Source: Ktedonobacter sp. SOSP1-85 (GTDB lineage: Bacteria; Chloroflexota; Ktedonobacteria; Ktedonobacterales; Ktedonobacteraceae). Taken from it: DNA of 64,000 nucleotides. Made by a program: the position numbers and the translations under genes. Of the stretch, positions 17,241 through 26,416 are shown piece after piece. The DNA is taken from contig NZ_BNJI01000001.1 of NCBI RefSeq assembly GCF_016587415.1, positions 4,255,501 to 4,319,500 on the forward strand. The letters run 5' to 3'. The notes under the pieces were generated by a model. The model made no database searches and was not told the DNA's origin. It saw nothing but the letters and a program-made list of their open reading frames with translations. Every line of letters starts with the position of its first letter. Within the stretch, counting starts at the first letter, position 1.

Positions 17241-18452
17241 TTAGTCTTGTGTTAGCTGCTGGATGATGGAGCGTGCCAGGGTGCGCTTATGAACCTCATC
17301 TGGCCCATCCACAATGTGTAACGTGCGTCCATGCGCCCAGAGGGAGGCCAGCGGAAAATCATCGCTGAGGCCTGCAGCCCCAAAGACCTGCATGGCTCTG
17401 CTGACGACATTGGTATGTACCTCGGGCGCCACGATTTTGATCATGGCAATGGCATCTTTCGCGGCCTTCTTGCCCTGGGTATCGATGAGCCAGGCCGCTT
17501 TCAGCGTGAGCAGCCGCGCCTGCTCGATCTCCAACTGCGACTGCGCGATCCATTCCTGAATAACTCCCTGCTCGACCAGCGGTTTGCCAAAGGCGACGCG
17601 CTGTGTCGCGCGCTGGCAGAGGAGTTCAAGCGCGTACTGGGCTGTACCAATGGAGCGCATACAATGATGAATGCGACCGGGCCCAAGGCGTGCCTGAGCG
17701 ATAGCAAAGCCGCTCCCCTCCTCACCGAGGAGATTGCTGGCAGGAACGCGCACGTTCTCAAAACGCAGTTCGCAGTGGCCTTCATTATCGATATAGCCCA
17801 TGACAGGCAGGTTACGAACCACGGTCAGTCCAGGGGTGTCGCGTGGCACCAGGATCATACTTTGCTGCTTATGGCGGGCCGGATTCTGGGGATCGGTCTT
17901 TCCCATGACGATAAAGATTTTGCAGCGTTCGCGAGCCGCCCCCGAGATCCACCATTTGCGCCCATTGAGTACATAGTCGTCTCCATCGCGCATGATGGTT
18001 AGTTGAATATTGGTCGCGTCAGAGCTGGCCACATCTGGCTCCGTCATGGCAAAGGCCGAGCGAATCTCGCCATCAAGGAGGGGACGCAGCCAGCGTTGTT
18101 GTTGCTCCTCCGTGCCAAACTGAGCAAGAATTTCCATATTTCCAGTATCAGGGGCCGCACAATTGAAGACCTCCGATGCCCAGGTGACACGACCCATAAT
18201 CTCAGCCAGGGGCGCATACTCCAGGTTAGTCAGGCCAGCTCCGTATTCAGTGTCGGGCAGAAAGAGGTTCCAGAGACCCTCTGCCTTCGCACGTTCTTTC
18301 AGTTCATCAACGATCTCCGCGTGATGGTGAGGATTGCCTGAGGCCGCGATCTGTTCTTTATAGCGTTGCTGGTTGGGGTAAATAGCGTGTTCCATAAAGT
18401 TAGTCAGGCGCTGTCGTAGAGCGTCGACTTTCTCCGAATAGGCGAAATCCAT
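17241..18452 (-). CDS. Acyl-CoA dehydrogenase (ACAD10/11-like)
   Basis: 403 residues from ATG 18452 with an AAGGAG box 9 nt upstream; the frame runs to 18509 without support. Features are '[17 protein letters not shown]' (FAD/substrate loop), '[13 protein letters not shown]', 'RVAFGKPL' and the C-terminal '[10 protein letters not shown]', characteristic of the ACAD11-like subgroup. It is a cytoplasmic FAD enzyme that oxidises acyl-CoA to enoyl-CoA; chain-length preference is unknown. It is the first gene of a two-gene unit with the histidine phosphatase. Confidence 0.92.
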   Translation of the reverse strand: MDFAYSEKVDALRQRLTNFMEHAIYPNQQRYKEQIAASGNPHHHAEIVDELKERAKAEGLWNLFLPDTEYGAGLTNLEYAPLAEIMGRVTWASEVFNCAAPDTGNMEILAQFGTEEQQQRWLRPLLDGEIRSAFAMTEPDVASSDATNIQLTIMRDGDDYVLNGRKWWISGAARERCKIFIVMGKTDPQNPARHKQQSMILVPRDTPGLTVVRNLPVMGYIDNEGHCELRFENVRVPASNLLGEEGSGFAIAQARLGPGRIHHCMRSIGTAQYALELLCQRATQRVAFGKPLVEQGVIQEWIAQSQLEIEQARLLTLKAAWLIDTQGKKAAKDAIAMIKIVAPEVHTNVVSRAMQVFGAAGLSDDFPLASLWAHGRTLHIVDGPDEVHKRTLARSIIQQLTQD

Positions 18453-18917
18453 AATCCTGATCTCCTTTGTCTTGCTTGGCGACATTACCATACTTTTTGA
18501 ATATATCACATCCTATGCGTCTCTTGTGATAAGGGCGTAGGATGTTGAAGGAAAGAGATATGCCGATAATATTCTGATGTAATAGCTCTCAGGAGCAGTC
18601 GCATATATTTGGTGCGAGCAGCGTCTTTCTTACTAGAGAGAATAGTTGCGTATCTTTTCCATCTCTATGTTCGTAAAAGAAGAAAGTAACTTTTATCGGT
18701 CTCGTTTTACTGAAGCAGCCGAATCTGGCGGTGAGCATGTGTGGGGAGCACTCACGGAAGGGAATAAGCATAGTAAGCCTGGCGTTATTGTGGATACACA
18801 TGTGAAATGTTTTGTGACACCTTGAAATAGCATCCCAAAGAGCGTGTCAGGAACATTGCCGTAAGTGAACGCTATACCGGGAATAATACCAACGGAGCCG
18901 CTGTTATAAATGGTGAG
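18453..18917. other. Intergenic region without a supported gene
   Basis: About 465 bp between the divergent acyl-CoA dehydrogenase and clpE genes. Short frames here lack ribosome-binding sites and family features. The right end leads into the CIRCE operator. Confidence 0.5.
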
Positions 18918-18944
18918 TTAGCAATCAAGTCGCAAGAGTGCTAG
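18918..18944 (+). promoter_or_regulatory. CIRCE operator (HrcA binding site)
   Basis: TTAGCAATC-N9-GAGTGCTAG matches the CIRCE consensus TTAGCACTC-N9-GAGTGCTAA at 16 of 18 positions with the correct 9-nt spacer. It overlaps the -35 box of the clpE promoter, so HrcA would repress this gene until heat stress. hrcA itself is not in the window. Confidence 0.9.
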
Positions 18945-18970
18945 ACAGAGCAAAAAGAATATGCTATACT
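18942..18970 (+). promoter_or_regulatory. clpE promoter (TAGACA-N17-TATACT)
   Basis: TAGACA at 18942-18947 and TATACT at 18965-18970 are 17 nt apart. The -35 shares its first bases with the right half of CIRCE. The start point would be near 18977, about 80 nt before the ATG. Confidence 0.75.
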
Positions 18971-19055
18971 TTTAGCAGTCAGACGAACCAATTGCTAACT
19001 ACTAACCGAAGGGAATCATCCCCTATCTTGAGAAAAGATGAGGAGCATATAAATA

Positions 19056-21296
19056 ATGAAATGTGAGCGTTGTCGAAAGAATCCCGCGCGTGTTCGTGTA
19101 GATCAGATGGTTGACGGGCGACGCGAATCGCACTACTTGTGCCAGTCGTGCGTTGACGAACTGATGAACGCGATGGGCCAGATGGGTGGCATTGACAATA
19201 TGGATATTGCAGGTGCTCCCTTCCCATTTGGTTTCTCGGGCGGTTCACAGAAAGCTTCGGGTGGTCAGGGGAGTGTCAATACTGCGACGGCTGAACGGCA
19301 GCCGAAGCAGAGCAAGACTCCCACGCTTGATCAATATGGTCGCGATCTGACGGCTGAAGCGGCTGAGGGGAAACTTGATCCTGCCGCCGGGCGTGCGAAA
19401 GAGCTACGCCGCATGATTACTGTCCTGGGTCGCAGGCAGAAGAATAATCCTGTCCTGATTGGCGAGCCAGGTGTTGGTAAAACTGCAATCGTTGAGGGCC
19501 TGGCACGCCGCATTCAATCGGGTGATATTCCACCCAATCTGAGTGGCAAGCGCATTGTCTCGCTCAACATTGGCGGTATGGTCGCAGGTGCGATGTTCCG
19601 TGGTCAGTTTGAGCAGCGTATCAAATCTATTCTGGAAGAACTGCGCGATAATCCCGATACAATCGTCTTTATTGATGAATTGCATACTGTTGTTGGTGCT
19701 GGCGCGGCTGAGGGCGCGGTTGGCGCGGGTGATATGATCAAGCCTGCCCTGGCACGCGGTGAGTTGCGTTGTATTGGTGCCACTACCCTGGACGAGTACC
19801 GCAAGCATATTGAGAAGGATGCCGCTCTGGAGCGCCGCTTCCAGCCAATTATGGTGAGCGAGCCCAGTGTCGAGGAAGCCATCGACATGCTGCATATCGT
19901 GCGCGCCAATTATGAGGCCCACCATGGCATTGGTATATCAGATGAGGCTATTGAGGCCGCGGTAAAGCTGTCTGATCGCTATATCAATGATCGCTTCCTG
20001 CCTGATAAGGCTATCGACGTCATGGACGAGGCTGGTTCCGCCCTGCGCCTGGAGGCGACCGAGAAGGGCATCTTGAGTCCAACTTTGATCGCTGACCTCG
20101 AGAAAGAGTTGGCAGAGATTCAGGCTCAGAAAGAGGCCGCGGCGAACGCGGAAGACTACGAGCATGCGGCTTTGATGCGCCAGCAAGAACTCCTGGTGCT
20201 AGAGAAGTTGAGCGAGGCGCGTGGTAAGTCTCAGGATGAAGTCTCACTCATCGTGACCCCCGAGCATATCGCCAGGGTCGTAGAGACCTGGACCGGCGTA
20301 CCAGTGAGCCAGATGCTGGAGAGCGAGCGTCAGAACCTGCGCCACCTGGAGCAGGACCTGCGCAAGCATGTTATCGGCCAGGATGAGGCCATTTCAGCCG
20401 TGGCGCGTGCGATTCGCCGCTCGCGTGCGGGCCTCAAAGATCCGAAGCGCCCGATTGGGTCCTTCCTCTTCCTGGGTCCAACTGGTGTTGGTAAGACCGA
20501 GCTGGCGAAGGCTCTGGCCGCTGAACTCTTTGGTGGTGCCGACCACATCATTCGCTTCGATATGTCGGAGTATATGGAGCCGCATACCGTCTCGCGTCTG
20601 TTTGGTAGCCCTCCCGGATATGTGGGGCATGACGAGGGTGGTCAGCTGACGGAGCAGGTACGCCGTCGTCCCTACAGTGTCATCCTCTTTGACGAGGTTG
20701 AGAAGGCGCATCCTGAGGTCTTCAATGCCCTGTTGCAGATCATGGATGATGGTCGCCTGACCGATGGTCAGGGTCGCACGGTCGACTTTAAGAACACTGT
20801 CGTGATCATGACCAGTAACGTAGGCGGTTCAGACCTGAAGAAGGCCGCGAACATTGGCTTCACCATCAAGAAGGGTGAGTCTCTGCGCGAGGAGCAGAAA
20901 GAGGCCATGCGCTCGAAGGCGTTTGAGGGTCTCAAGCGGGTCTTCCGCCCTGAGTTCATCAACCGTATCGACCAGATCGTTGTCTTTAACTCGCTGGCCA
21001 AGAAAGAGCTCTACAGCATCGTTGAACTCTTGTTGGACCAGGTTCGCTCACGCTTGAGCGAGCAGCGGATCGAACTGGTGGTCAGTGATGGCGCCCGTGA
21101 CTTCCTGCTTGAGGAAGGCTTCGATGAGGAGTATGGCGCCCGCCCATTGCGCCGGGCCATCCAGTCCTATGTCGATGACGCGCTGGCAGATGCCTTGCTG
21201 GCAGGTGAAATTGTCAGTGGCCAGGCGGTATACGTCGATGTGGAAGATAAGAAAATCGTTGTTCGCCCCTACGAGGCGGTGAAAAATAACGCCTAG
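19056..21296 (+). CDS. clpE: ClpE-like AAA+ unfoldase with N-terminal zinc finger
   Basis: 746 residues. A four-Cys zinc finger (C3, C6, C29, C32) replaces the usual Clp-N repeats, as in ClpE. AAA-1 has Walker A 'GEPGVGKT' near 136 and Walker B 'VFIDELH'; a UVR-type coiled segment lies near 345-375; AAA-2 has 'GPTGVGKT' near 473 and '[15 protein letters not shown]'. An 'IGF' tripeptide in AAA-2 ('ANIGFTIKK') could be the ClpP-docking loop, so it probably feeds ClpP. A CIRCE operator precedes it. It could be annotated as ClpC; the zinc finger and missing N-domain favour ClpE. Confidence 0.9.
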   Translation: MKCERCRKNPARVRVDQMVDGRRESHYLCQSCVDELMNAMGQMGGIDNMDIAGAPFPFGFSGGSQKASGGQGSVNTATAERQPKQSKTPTLDQYGRDLTAEAAEGKLDPAAGRAKELRRMITVLGRRQKNNPVLIGEPGVGKTAIVEGLARRIQSGDIPPNLSGKRIVSLNIGGMVAGAMFRGQFEQRIKSILEELRDNPDTIVFIDELHTVVGAGAAEGAVGAGDMIKPALARGELRCIGATTLDEYRKHIEKDAALERRFQPIMVSEPSVEEAIDMLHIVRANYEAHHGIGISDEAIEAAVKLSDRYINDRFLPDKAIDVMDEAGSALRLEATEKGILSPTLIADLEKELAEIQAQKEAAANAEDYEHAALMRQQELLVLEKLSEARGKSQDEVSLIVTPEHIARVVETWTGVPVSQMLESERQNLRHLEQDLRKHVIGQDEAISAVARAIRRSRAGLKDPKRPIGSFLFLGPTGVGKTELAKALAAELFGGADHIIRFDMSEYMEPHTVSRLFGSPPGYVGHDEGGQLTEQVRRRPYSVILFDEVEKAHPEVFNALLQIMDDGRLTDGQGRTVDFKNTVVIMTSNVGGSDLKKAANIGFTIKKGESLREEQKEAMRSKAFEGLKRVFRPEFINRIDQIVVFNSLAKKELYSIVELLLDQVRSRLSEQRIELVVSDGARDFLLEEGFDEEYGARPLRRAIQSYVDDALADALLAGEIVSGQAVYVDVEDKKIVVRPYEAVKNNA

Positions 21297-21318
21297 CACA
21301 GGCGAAGCCGCAGATAAG

Positions 21319-21362
21319 AAAAAGCCAGGCGACCGGGAGGATTCCCGGTCGCCTGGCTTTTT
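21319..21362 (+). terminator. 20-bp perfect stem terminator after clpE
   Basis: Arms 21319-21338 and 21343-21362 are exact reverse complements with a 4-nt loop. The right arm ends in five T, making a strong intrinsic terminator 22 nt past the clpE stop. The left arm begins with five A, so it could also work in reverse. Confidence 0.9.
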
Positions 21363-21627
21363 GGCACAGAGTTCTATCCCTGGGGAAAAGAGGTTGCTTG
21401 CATCTATTCTGAGAACTCAGCCGTGTAAAGAGCAAGTGAAAGAAACTTCCCTTTTTTTGGCAGAAAATCTAGGCATGATAATCTGTACGTCTCTATAAAA
21501 TTGGGAGGTTTTGTTGGGCCTGGGAGGTGCCTGGAGGAGTAGGTGAGGGTGGTCATAAGCGGGTCAGGGCGGTGGTAAAAATGTCTATATCAAAACTTTT
21601 GAAGTTGAAGAATAAAGGCAGCATCGT

Positions 21628-22968
21628 ATGATGGCAGACAAAAGTCCTGAATGGGGACAATATAAAAGCGTGGAAGTAAACAATTTGCAGCGACAACTCC
21701 ACGAGAGCGAAGCGCGCTATCGTTCTCTGGCCGCGGCATTAGCGCAAATGGTGTGGGTAGTGGATGCTGAAGGGGCTATGGAGCGCCAGATGGAGGCCTG
21801 GCATGCTTATACCGGGCAGTACGGCAAGCGGTTGAGCTATCAAGATATGCAAGCGATGGTTCATCCCGAGGATCAACAGTGGGTGGAGCATGCCTGGCAA
21901 AGCGCCTCCCTCAGCGGGAGACCGTATGAGCTTGCATATCGTATCCAGCGCTTTGATGGTATCTACCACCACTTTGGTGTACGTGCCATTCCCGTTCTGG
22001 GTGAGTATGGCAAGGTGCGGGAGTGGATCTTTATCGGCACCGACATTGATGAGCGCAAGCGTGAAGAGTTAGAAATGTCCCAGCACGTAGAGTCCGCCCA
22101 CCCTGACATACAAGAGTGTGATCTGGCACGAGAGACGTCTGTACTGATTAGCGAGCGGCAGCATCTCCTGCGTGCGCGTGAGGAGACACGGCATCAGGTC
22201 GTGACTTTGCATGCCACGGCCCAACGCCTGGAAGAGTTTATTGGTGTTGCCAGCCATGAGTTACGTACTCCATTGACTGCGATTAAAGTCAACGTTCAAC
22301 TGGCGATGCGACGCCTCAAGACGGCTATGAAACAGTTGGATATACATGAGGCAGAGACATTTGATAAGATTAAGATGGCCAGCGACCTGATGGAGCGTGC
22401 CGAGCGCCAGATCGGTGTGCTTTCCAACCTGGTAAGTGACATGGTAGATATCTCGCGGATTCAGTCTGGGCGCTTTGCGTCCTACCTGCGGCAAGATGAA
22501 TGCGATGTGCGCGCAATAGTGGAGCAGGTTGTCAGTGAGCAACAAAAGGTCAACCCTGAACGTACAATACATAAAGAATTCTCTTCAGACGATACCCTGA
22601 CAGTTATTGCTGACGCGGGAAGAATCTCCCAGGTAGTAAATAGCTATCTACGCAATGCCTTAAAGTATTCGGCCGCCGACAAGGAGATTACTCTATCTCT
22701 TCAGCGAGCAGGAGCGTGCGTGCGCCTGGAGGTGCGCGATCAAGGGCAGGGTCTTACTGTGGAAGAGCAGCAGCGTGTCTGGGAGTGTTTCTATCAATGT
22801 CCAAAGATCCGGGTGTTAAGTGGTTCTGGCGTTGGGCTGGGACTGGGACTCTACATCAGCCAGACAGTTATAGAGCACCATCATGGGCATGTAGGTGTAG
22901 AGAGTATTCCCGGTCAAGGATCAACGTTCTGGTTTGAGCTTCCACTGGCACACCAGGAGTTAATCTAG
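21628..22968 (+). CDS. PAS-domain sensor histidine kinase (soluble)
   Basis: 446 residues with no membrane helix. A PAS/PAC domain (about 27-150, ending 'GTDIDERKREELE') is followed by a coiled linker, a HisKA dimerisation domain with phospho-acceptor His in 'FIGVASHELRTPLTAIK' (near 211) and an HATPase domain with N box 'NSYLRNALKYS', G1 'DQGQGL' and G2 'GLGLGLYIS'. It probably senses a cytoplasmic signal. No response regulator gene is adjacent, so it is an orphan kinase. The start could also be the second ATG, three bases on. Confidence 0.9.
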   Translation: MMADKSPEWGQYKSVEVNNLQRQLHESEARYRSLAAALAQMVWVVDAEGAMERQMEAWHAYTGQYGKRLSYQDMQAMVHPEDQQWVEHAWQSASLSGRPYELAYRIQRFDGIYHHFGVRAIPVLGEYGKVREWIFIGTDIDERKREELEMSQHVESAHPDIQECDLARETSVLISERQHLLRAREETRHQVVTLHATAQRLEEFIGVASHELRTPLTAIKVNVQLAMRRLKTAMKQLDIHEAETFDKIKMASDLMERAERQIGVLSNLVSDMVDISRIQSGRFASYLRQDECDVRAIVEQVVSEQQKVNPERTIHKEFSSDDTLTVIADAGRISQVVNSYLRNALKYSAADKEITLSLQRAGACVRLEVRDQGQGLTVEEQQRVWECFYQCPKIRVLSGSGVGLGLGLYISQTVIEHHHGHVGVESIPGQGSTFWFELPLAHQELI

Positions 22969-22986
22969 CTATGCCAGGAGAAAAGA

Positions 22987-23979
22987 ATGCAGTCAAAGCG
23001 AGTGAATAAGTGGTTAGCCTGGGGAGCAGTATCGCTGACAGCGCTCGGTGTTGGGGCGGCGATCAAAAGTTTGATGCCTCCTCGTTTTAACATGCAATTG
23101 TTGCCCGCCGGAGAGAATGGTACTGAGAAGCAACAGCGGGACCAGCAGCTACCCGACGTGGATGTTCATATTTTGCGCTGTGGAAGCGTCTTCTGGCCCG
23201 AGCTGGTCATGGTTCGTGGCTCGCTCTCGCTCAAGCCGAGAAAGATTGCCCACAGTTCGGTTCTGATTCGGCATCCTCAGGGTACCTTCCTCTATGATAC
23301 AGGCTTGAGTGGCGACATCTATCAGCACCTGAAGGATCAGCCATTGCCTTTTCGCCAGACGCTGGCCCGCTTCAAAGTAGAACAGACACTGCGTGGGGCC
23401 TTACATGAGCAGGGCCTAAAACCGGAAGACCTGGACTTTGTGTTGCTCTCGCACCTGCACTGGGACCATGTCAGCGGTGTTCCCGATATCGTAGGTGTGC
23501 CGCTGCGCGTCAATCGCGTCGAGTTTGATGCAGCCAAGCAAGGTGTGATTCCCCTCCATAAGGGTCTGGTATGGCGTCTGATGGAGGGTAGTCCTCTTAC
23601 CTGCTTTGACCTGGAGGGGCCTTCGTATGAAGGTTTCCGTTCCAGTCTGGATGTGTTTGGTGATGGCTCTATTGTGCTCGTTCCATTGCCGGGCCACACT
23701 CCTGGCAATACCGGTATGTTCATCAATCGCGCCAATGGTGCTCGCCTCTTTTTCCTGGGCGATGCCGCGCATGTGGCCGAAAATTACCTCTATCCAACGA
23801 CGCCCCACCCGCTCTTCTGGAATGGTGTGACGAGCGATAAAGCTACGGCCTTACAGACATTGTTAGAGCTTCATCACTTCGCACGTTCTCATCCAGAGGT
23901 ACCTTTGATTGCGATGCACGATGCGCGCATGCAAGAGGCGAGTATGCAGGTAGAAAATGAGCGCCTGGCAAGGATATAA
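22987..23979 (+). CDS. Metallo-beta-lactamase-fold hydrolase (AHL lactonase-like)
   Basis: 330 residues. An AGGAG box precedes the ATG by 6 nt. An N-terminal hydrophobic helix (about 10-31) suggests a membrane anchor or signal. The zinc motif 'SHLHWDHVSG' (near 155) is intact, with 'PGHTPGNTGMFI' and 'FLGDAAHVAENY' as later ligands. The layout resembles the AHL-lactonase/AttM branch, but the substrate is not deducible. It lies 18 bp after the kinase gene and 87 bp before another kinase gene, and may be co-transcribed with them. Confidence 0.88.
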   Translation: MQSKRVNKWLAWGAVSLTALGVGAAIKSLMPPRFNMQLLPAGENGTEKQQRDQQLPDVDVHILRCGSVFWPELVMVRGSLSLKPRKIAHSSVLIRHPQGTFLYDTGLSGDIYQHLKDQPLPFRQTLARFKVEQTLRGALHEQGLKPEDLDFVLLSHLHWDHVSGVPDIVGVPLRVNRVEFDAAKQGVIPLHKGLVWRLMEGSPLTCFDLEGPSYEGFRSSLDVFGDGSIVLVPLPGHTPGNTGMFINRANGARLFFLGDAAHVAENYLYPTTPHPLFWNGVTSDKATALQTLLELHHFARSHPEVPLIAMHDARMQEASMQVENERLARI

Positions 23980-23994
23980 TAAAGCAGCGCAGTC

Positions 23995-24024
23995 CAACTC
24001 CTGGAAAATGACTTTCAGGAGTTG
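23995..24024 (+). other. 9-bp intercistronic hairpin
   Basis: CAACTCCTG (23995-24003) and CAGGAGTTG (24016-24024) pair between the hydrolase and the second kinase. No T-tract follows. It may modulate read-through or mRNA stability. Confidence 0.45.
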
Positions 24025-24066
24025 ATAATTGAGAAGAGCAGAGGCGTTCCAATAGGGATAGAGCGG

Positions 24067-25293
24067 ATGACGACCACGAAGTCAACACAAAAAGATACAT
24101 ATATCGATCACCAGGGAAGGCGTATTCGACGTATGACGTTCGAGCAGCGGGCGGAATTACGAAGAAACTTTACCGCCTCCCTTCCACTATGGCGTCACCC
24201 ACTGATTGGCTATCTCCTGAGCATCTTGCTCGTGGGCCTGCTTGGCTGGGGACAGCAAGCCCTTGATGGCTGGATAGGTGGGGGCGGAATCTATTTTGCG
24301 GGTTCGCTGCTTCTGCTCCCGGTGCTGTTTATTGCCACCTTCTGGGGTACCATGCCCTCGCTCTTTACGGTGCTGCTGGGCGCACTCTATATTGATTACT
24401 TCTTTATCGGTTATAACCAGAGCATTAGCTGGCAACATTGGGAGGATGGTCTACGAATCCTCCCATTCTTCATTTCTGGCATTACGATTGCCATCATCAC
24501 GGCCCAGCGCGAGCGTGCGCGTTGGCAGACCTTGATAGCCGAGCAAGAGCTGAAAGCATATGCCGCTGAATTAGAGGTTAGCAACCAGAAGCTTGAGGAT
24601 GCCAATCAAACGAAGGATCGCTTCCTCTCCATTGCCTCTCATGAATTGAAGACACCTATCACCACTATTCGCGGCCAGGCCCAGCTGGCTCTGCGCCGCC
24701 TGGCCAAGCAGGATGGCGAGATGAATGTGAGCGATATGGGTACCGCCCTGGAGCGTATTAATGAACAGACAGTACGCCTGACGACATTAATTGAAGAGCT
24801 ACTCGATGTCAGCAGTCTGCGTACAGGTAAGATGGCGCTTAATAAGAGTAAGCTAAACATTAATGAGCTTTGCCAGCAGGTGGTTGATGACCAGAAATTG
24901 CTCACCGGACGGCATATAGAGCTAAAGTTGCCGCCAAAGGAGGTCATGGTGAGCGTAGATCGAGATCGGATCGAGCAAGTCTTGATCAATCTTGTGGGGA
25001 ACGCGGTCAAGTATTCTCCAGAGGGGAGCGTGGTCCAGGTCTGTGTTGAGCGCAAATGGCGCAAGGCGCTGATCCATGTGCGCGATCATGGCAAAGGCAT
25101 CGCCCCCGATCAGCTCGAAAAAGTTTTCGACACCTTTTATCGTACCCCTGACGCCGAAGCCTCCACGAAAAAGGGCCTGGGCCTGGGCCTGAGCATCTCC
25201 AAAGAGATCGTCGAGCGCCACGAAGGCCGCATATGGTGCGAATCCCAGCCCGGCCAGGGCAGCGAGTTCTTCGTCGAATTACCTCTGAAGTAA
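24067..25293 (+). CDS. DUF4118-type membrane sensor histidine kinase
   Basis: 408 residues from ATG 24067; a TTG-started frame at 24022 has no spaced ribosome-binding site. Four membrane helices (about 42-145) have the KdpD-like DUF4118 pattern. A short coiled segment leads to HisKA ('FLSIASHELKTPITTIR', His near 198) and HATPase with 'NLVGNAVKYS', 'DHGKGI' and 'GLGLGLSIS'. No cognate response regulator is in view. The gene ends at 25293, before 500 bp with no called gene. Confidence 0.9.
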   Translation: MTTTKSTQKDTYIDHQGRRIRRMTFEQRAELRRNFTASLPLWRHPLIGYLLSILLVGLLGWGQQALDGWIGGGGIYFAGSLLLLPVLFIATFWGTMPSLFTVLLGALYIDYFFIGYNQSISWQHWEDGLRILPFFISGITIAIITAQRERARWQTLIAEQELKAYAAELEVSNQKLEDANQTKDRFLSIASHELKTPITTIRGQAQLALRRLAKQDGEMNVSDMGTALERINEQTVRLTTLIEELLDVSSLRTGKMALNKSKLNINELCQQVVDDQKLLTGRHIELKLPPKEVMVSVDRDRIEQVLINLVGNAVKYSPEGSVVQVCVERKWRKALIHVRDHGKGIAPDQLEKVFDTFYRTPDAEASTKKGLGLGLSISKEIVERHEGRIWCESQPGQGSEFFVELPLK

Positions 25294-25795
25294 AGTTTTT
25301 TTCAACTAAATGATATTAACCATTCTAAATCAACAATTGAACCTTCTATATGCAAGTACCTTATCTTCTTTGTCACTTACATACTTATAAATAGGCGTAT
25401 GTTTGTTTGCTTGTATTTATCAAATGGGCCCGTAAAAACCTAGCTTGAGCGATGGGGATACAAGTGCCGTTTCTTGTGGGAATGACTTGGATGGTGGAGC
25501 AACAAAAAAAGGAAAACGAGGGCTTGACACAAAAGCGGGACTTTTGTATACTGTTTTCTAGAAATTATGTTCAATGCCTGTAAACAGGTCTTTGCACTGA
25601 CACGAGCAGAAATGCCGTGAGGTACTTTACCGGTAATATATAAGTCTATGTGCTTAAAGGCATTACCACTAATGCGAGTCGAAAATTTATGCATGTCTTT
25701 AGATACATGAGCATTAAATGCAGCGCTGGTAAGGTTTGTGGGAGCAGGAGGAGAAATAAAACTGTTTTGGCATAAGCACTCAAATATGTTAAAAT
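25294..25795. other. AT-rich intergenic region with an orphan promoter
   Basis: About 500 bp between the kinase and the IS607-type element. It holds one near-consensus promoter at 25524 and no frame of gene quality; a 17-codon frame (ATG near 25568) follows the promoter. CATAAGCA (25771-25778) and TGCTTATG (25797-25804) form an inverted repeat around the tnpA start. Confidence 0.5.
25524..25552 (+). promoter_or_regulatory. Consensus promoter with a dyad in its spacer
   Basis: TTGACA (25524-25529), N17, TATACT (25547-25552). The spacer contains ACAAAAG-N5-CTTTTGT, a perfect dyad that could bind a repressor between the boxes. No recognised gene follows for about 240 bp, until the IS607 tnpA. 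Confidence 0.7.
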
Positions 25796-26416
25796 ATGCT
25801 TATGCAAAACACATATAGCATTCAGGCATTTGGGAAGCTTATTGGCAAGTCAACCAAGACGCTGCAAAAATGGGACCGCGATGGCAAGTTAGTTGCTCAT
25901 CGTTCTCCACAATCAAACAGGCGCTACTACACCCACGATCAGTATCTTGAGTATCGCGGGCTCAAAGCACCAGAACAGGGACGTACCATTGTCTATGCGC
26001 GCGTTTCAGGGGTCTCACAAAAACCTGACCTTACCAACCAAATGACTGCCTTACAAGCGTATTGTACTGCTCATGAGATCACTGTCGATGAATGGGTACA
26101 GGATATTGGCAGTGGACTCAATTACAAACGCAAAGGCTTCAATCATGTGATGGAGATGGTTGAGTTAGGGCAGGTTCGCACGATTATCATTGCCCATAAG
26201 GATCGCTTAGTGCGGTTTGGGTATGACTACTTTGAGGCGTTCTGCGAACGGCATCACACCCAACTGGTTCTTCTTCATGGTGACCACCTTTCTCCTGAGC
26301 AAGAGCTTGTGCGCGATCTTATCGCCATCATAACCGTATTTAGTGCCAGGCTTCACGGACTCAGATCCTACAAGAAAGTGATGAAAGATGCTGCTTTGCA
26401 AAAAGATCAAGATTGA
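25796..26416 (+). CDS. tnpA: IS607-family serine recombinase TnpA
   Basis: 206 residues. An N-terminal MerR-like helix-turn-helix ('GKLIGKSTKTLQKWDRDGKL', about 12-31) is followed by a small serine-recombinase domain with nucleophile Ser in 'IVYARVSGVSQ' (near 71) and 'IIIAHKDRLVRFGYDYF' with conserved Arg. This is the IS607 transposase layout. No clear ribosome-binding site is visible; the third codon ATG (25802) is an alternative start. The 3' end overlaps tnpB by 29 nt. Confidence 0.9.
   Translation: MLMQNTYSIQAFGKLIGKSTKTLQKWDRDGKLVAHRSPQSNRRYYTHDQYLEYRGLKAPEQGRTIVYARVSGVSQKPDLTNQMTALQAYCTAHEITVDEWVQDIGSGLNYKRKGFNHVMEMVELGQVRTIIIAHKDRLVRFGYDYFEAFCERHHTQLVLLHGDHLSPEQELVRDLIAIITVFSARLHGLRSYKKVMKDAALQKDQD

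Noticed and set aside
17331-18002. 223-codon plus-strand frame
   Set aside because: Antisense to the acyl-CoA dehydrogenase with complete family motifs.
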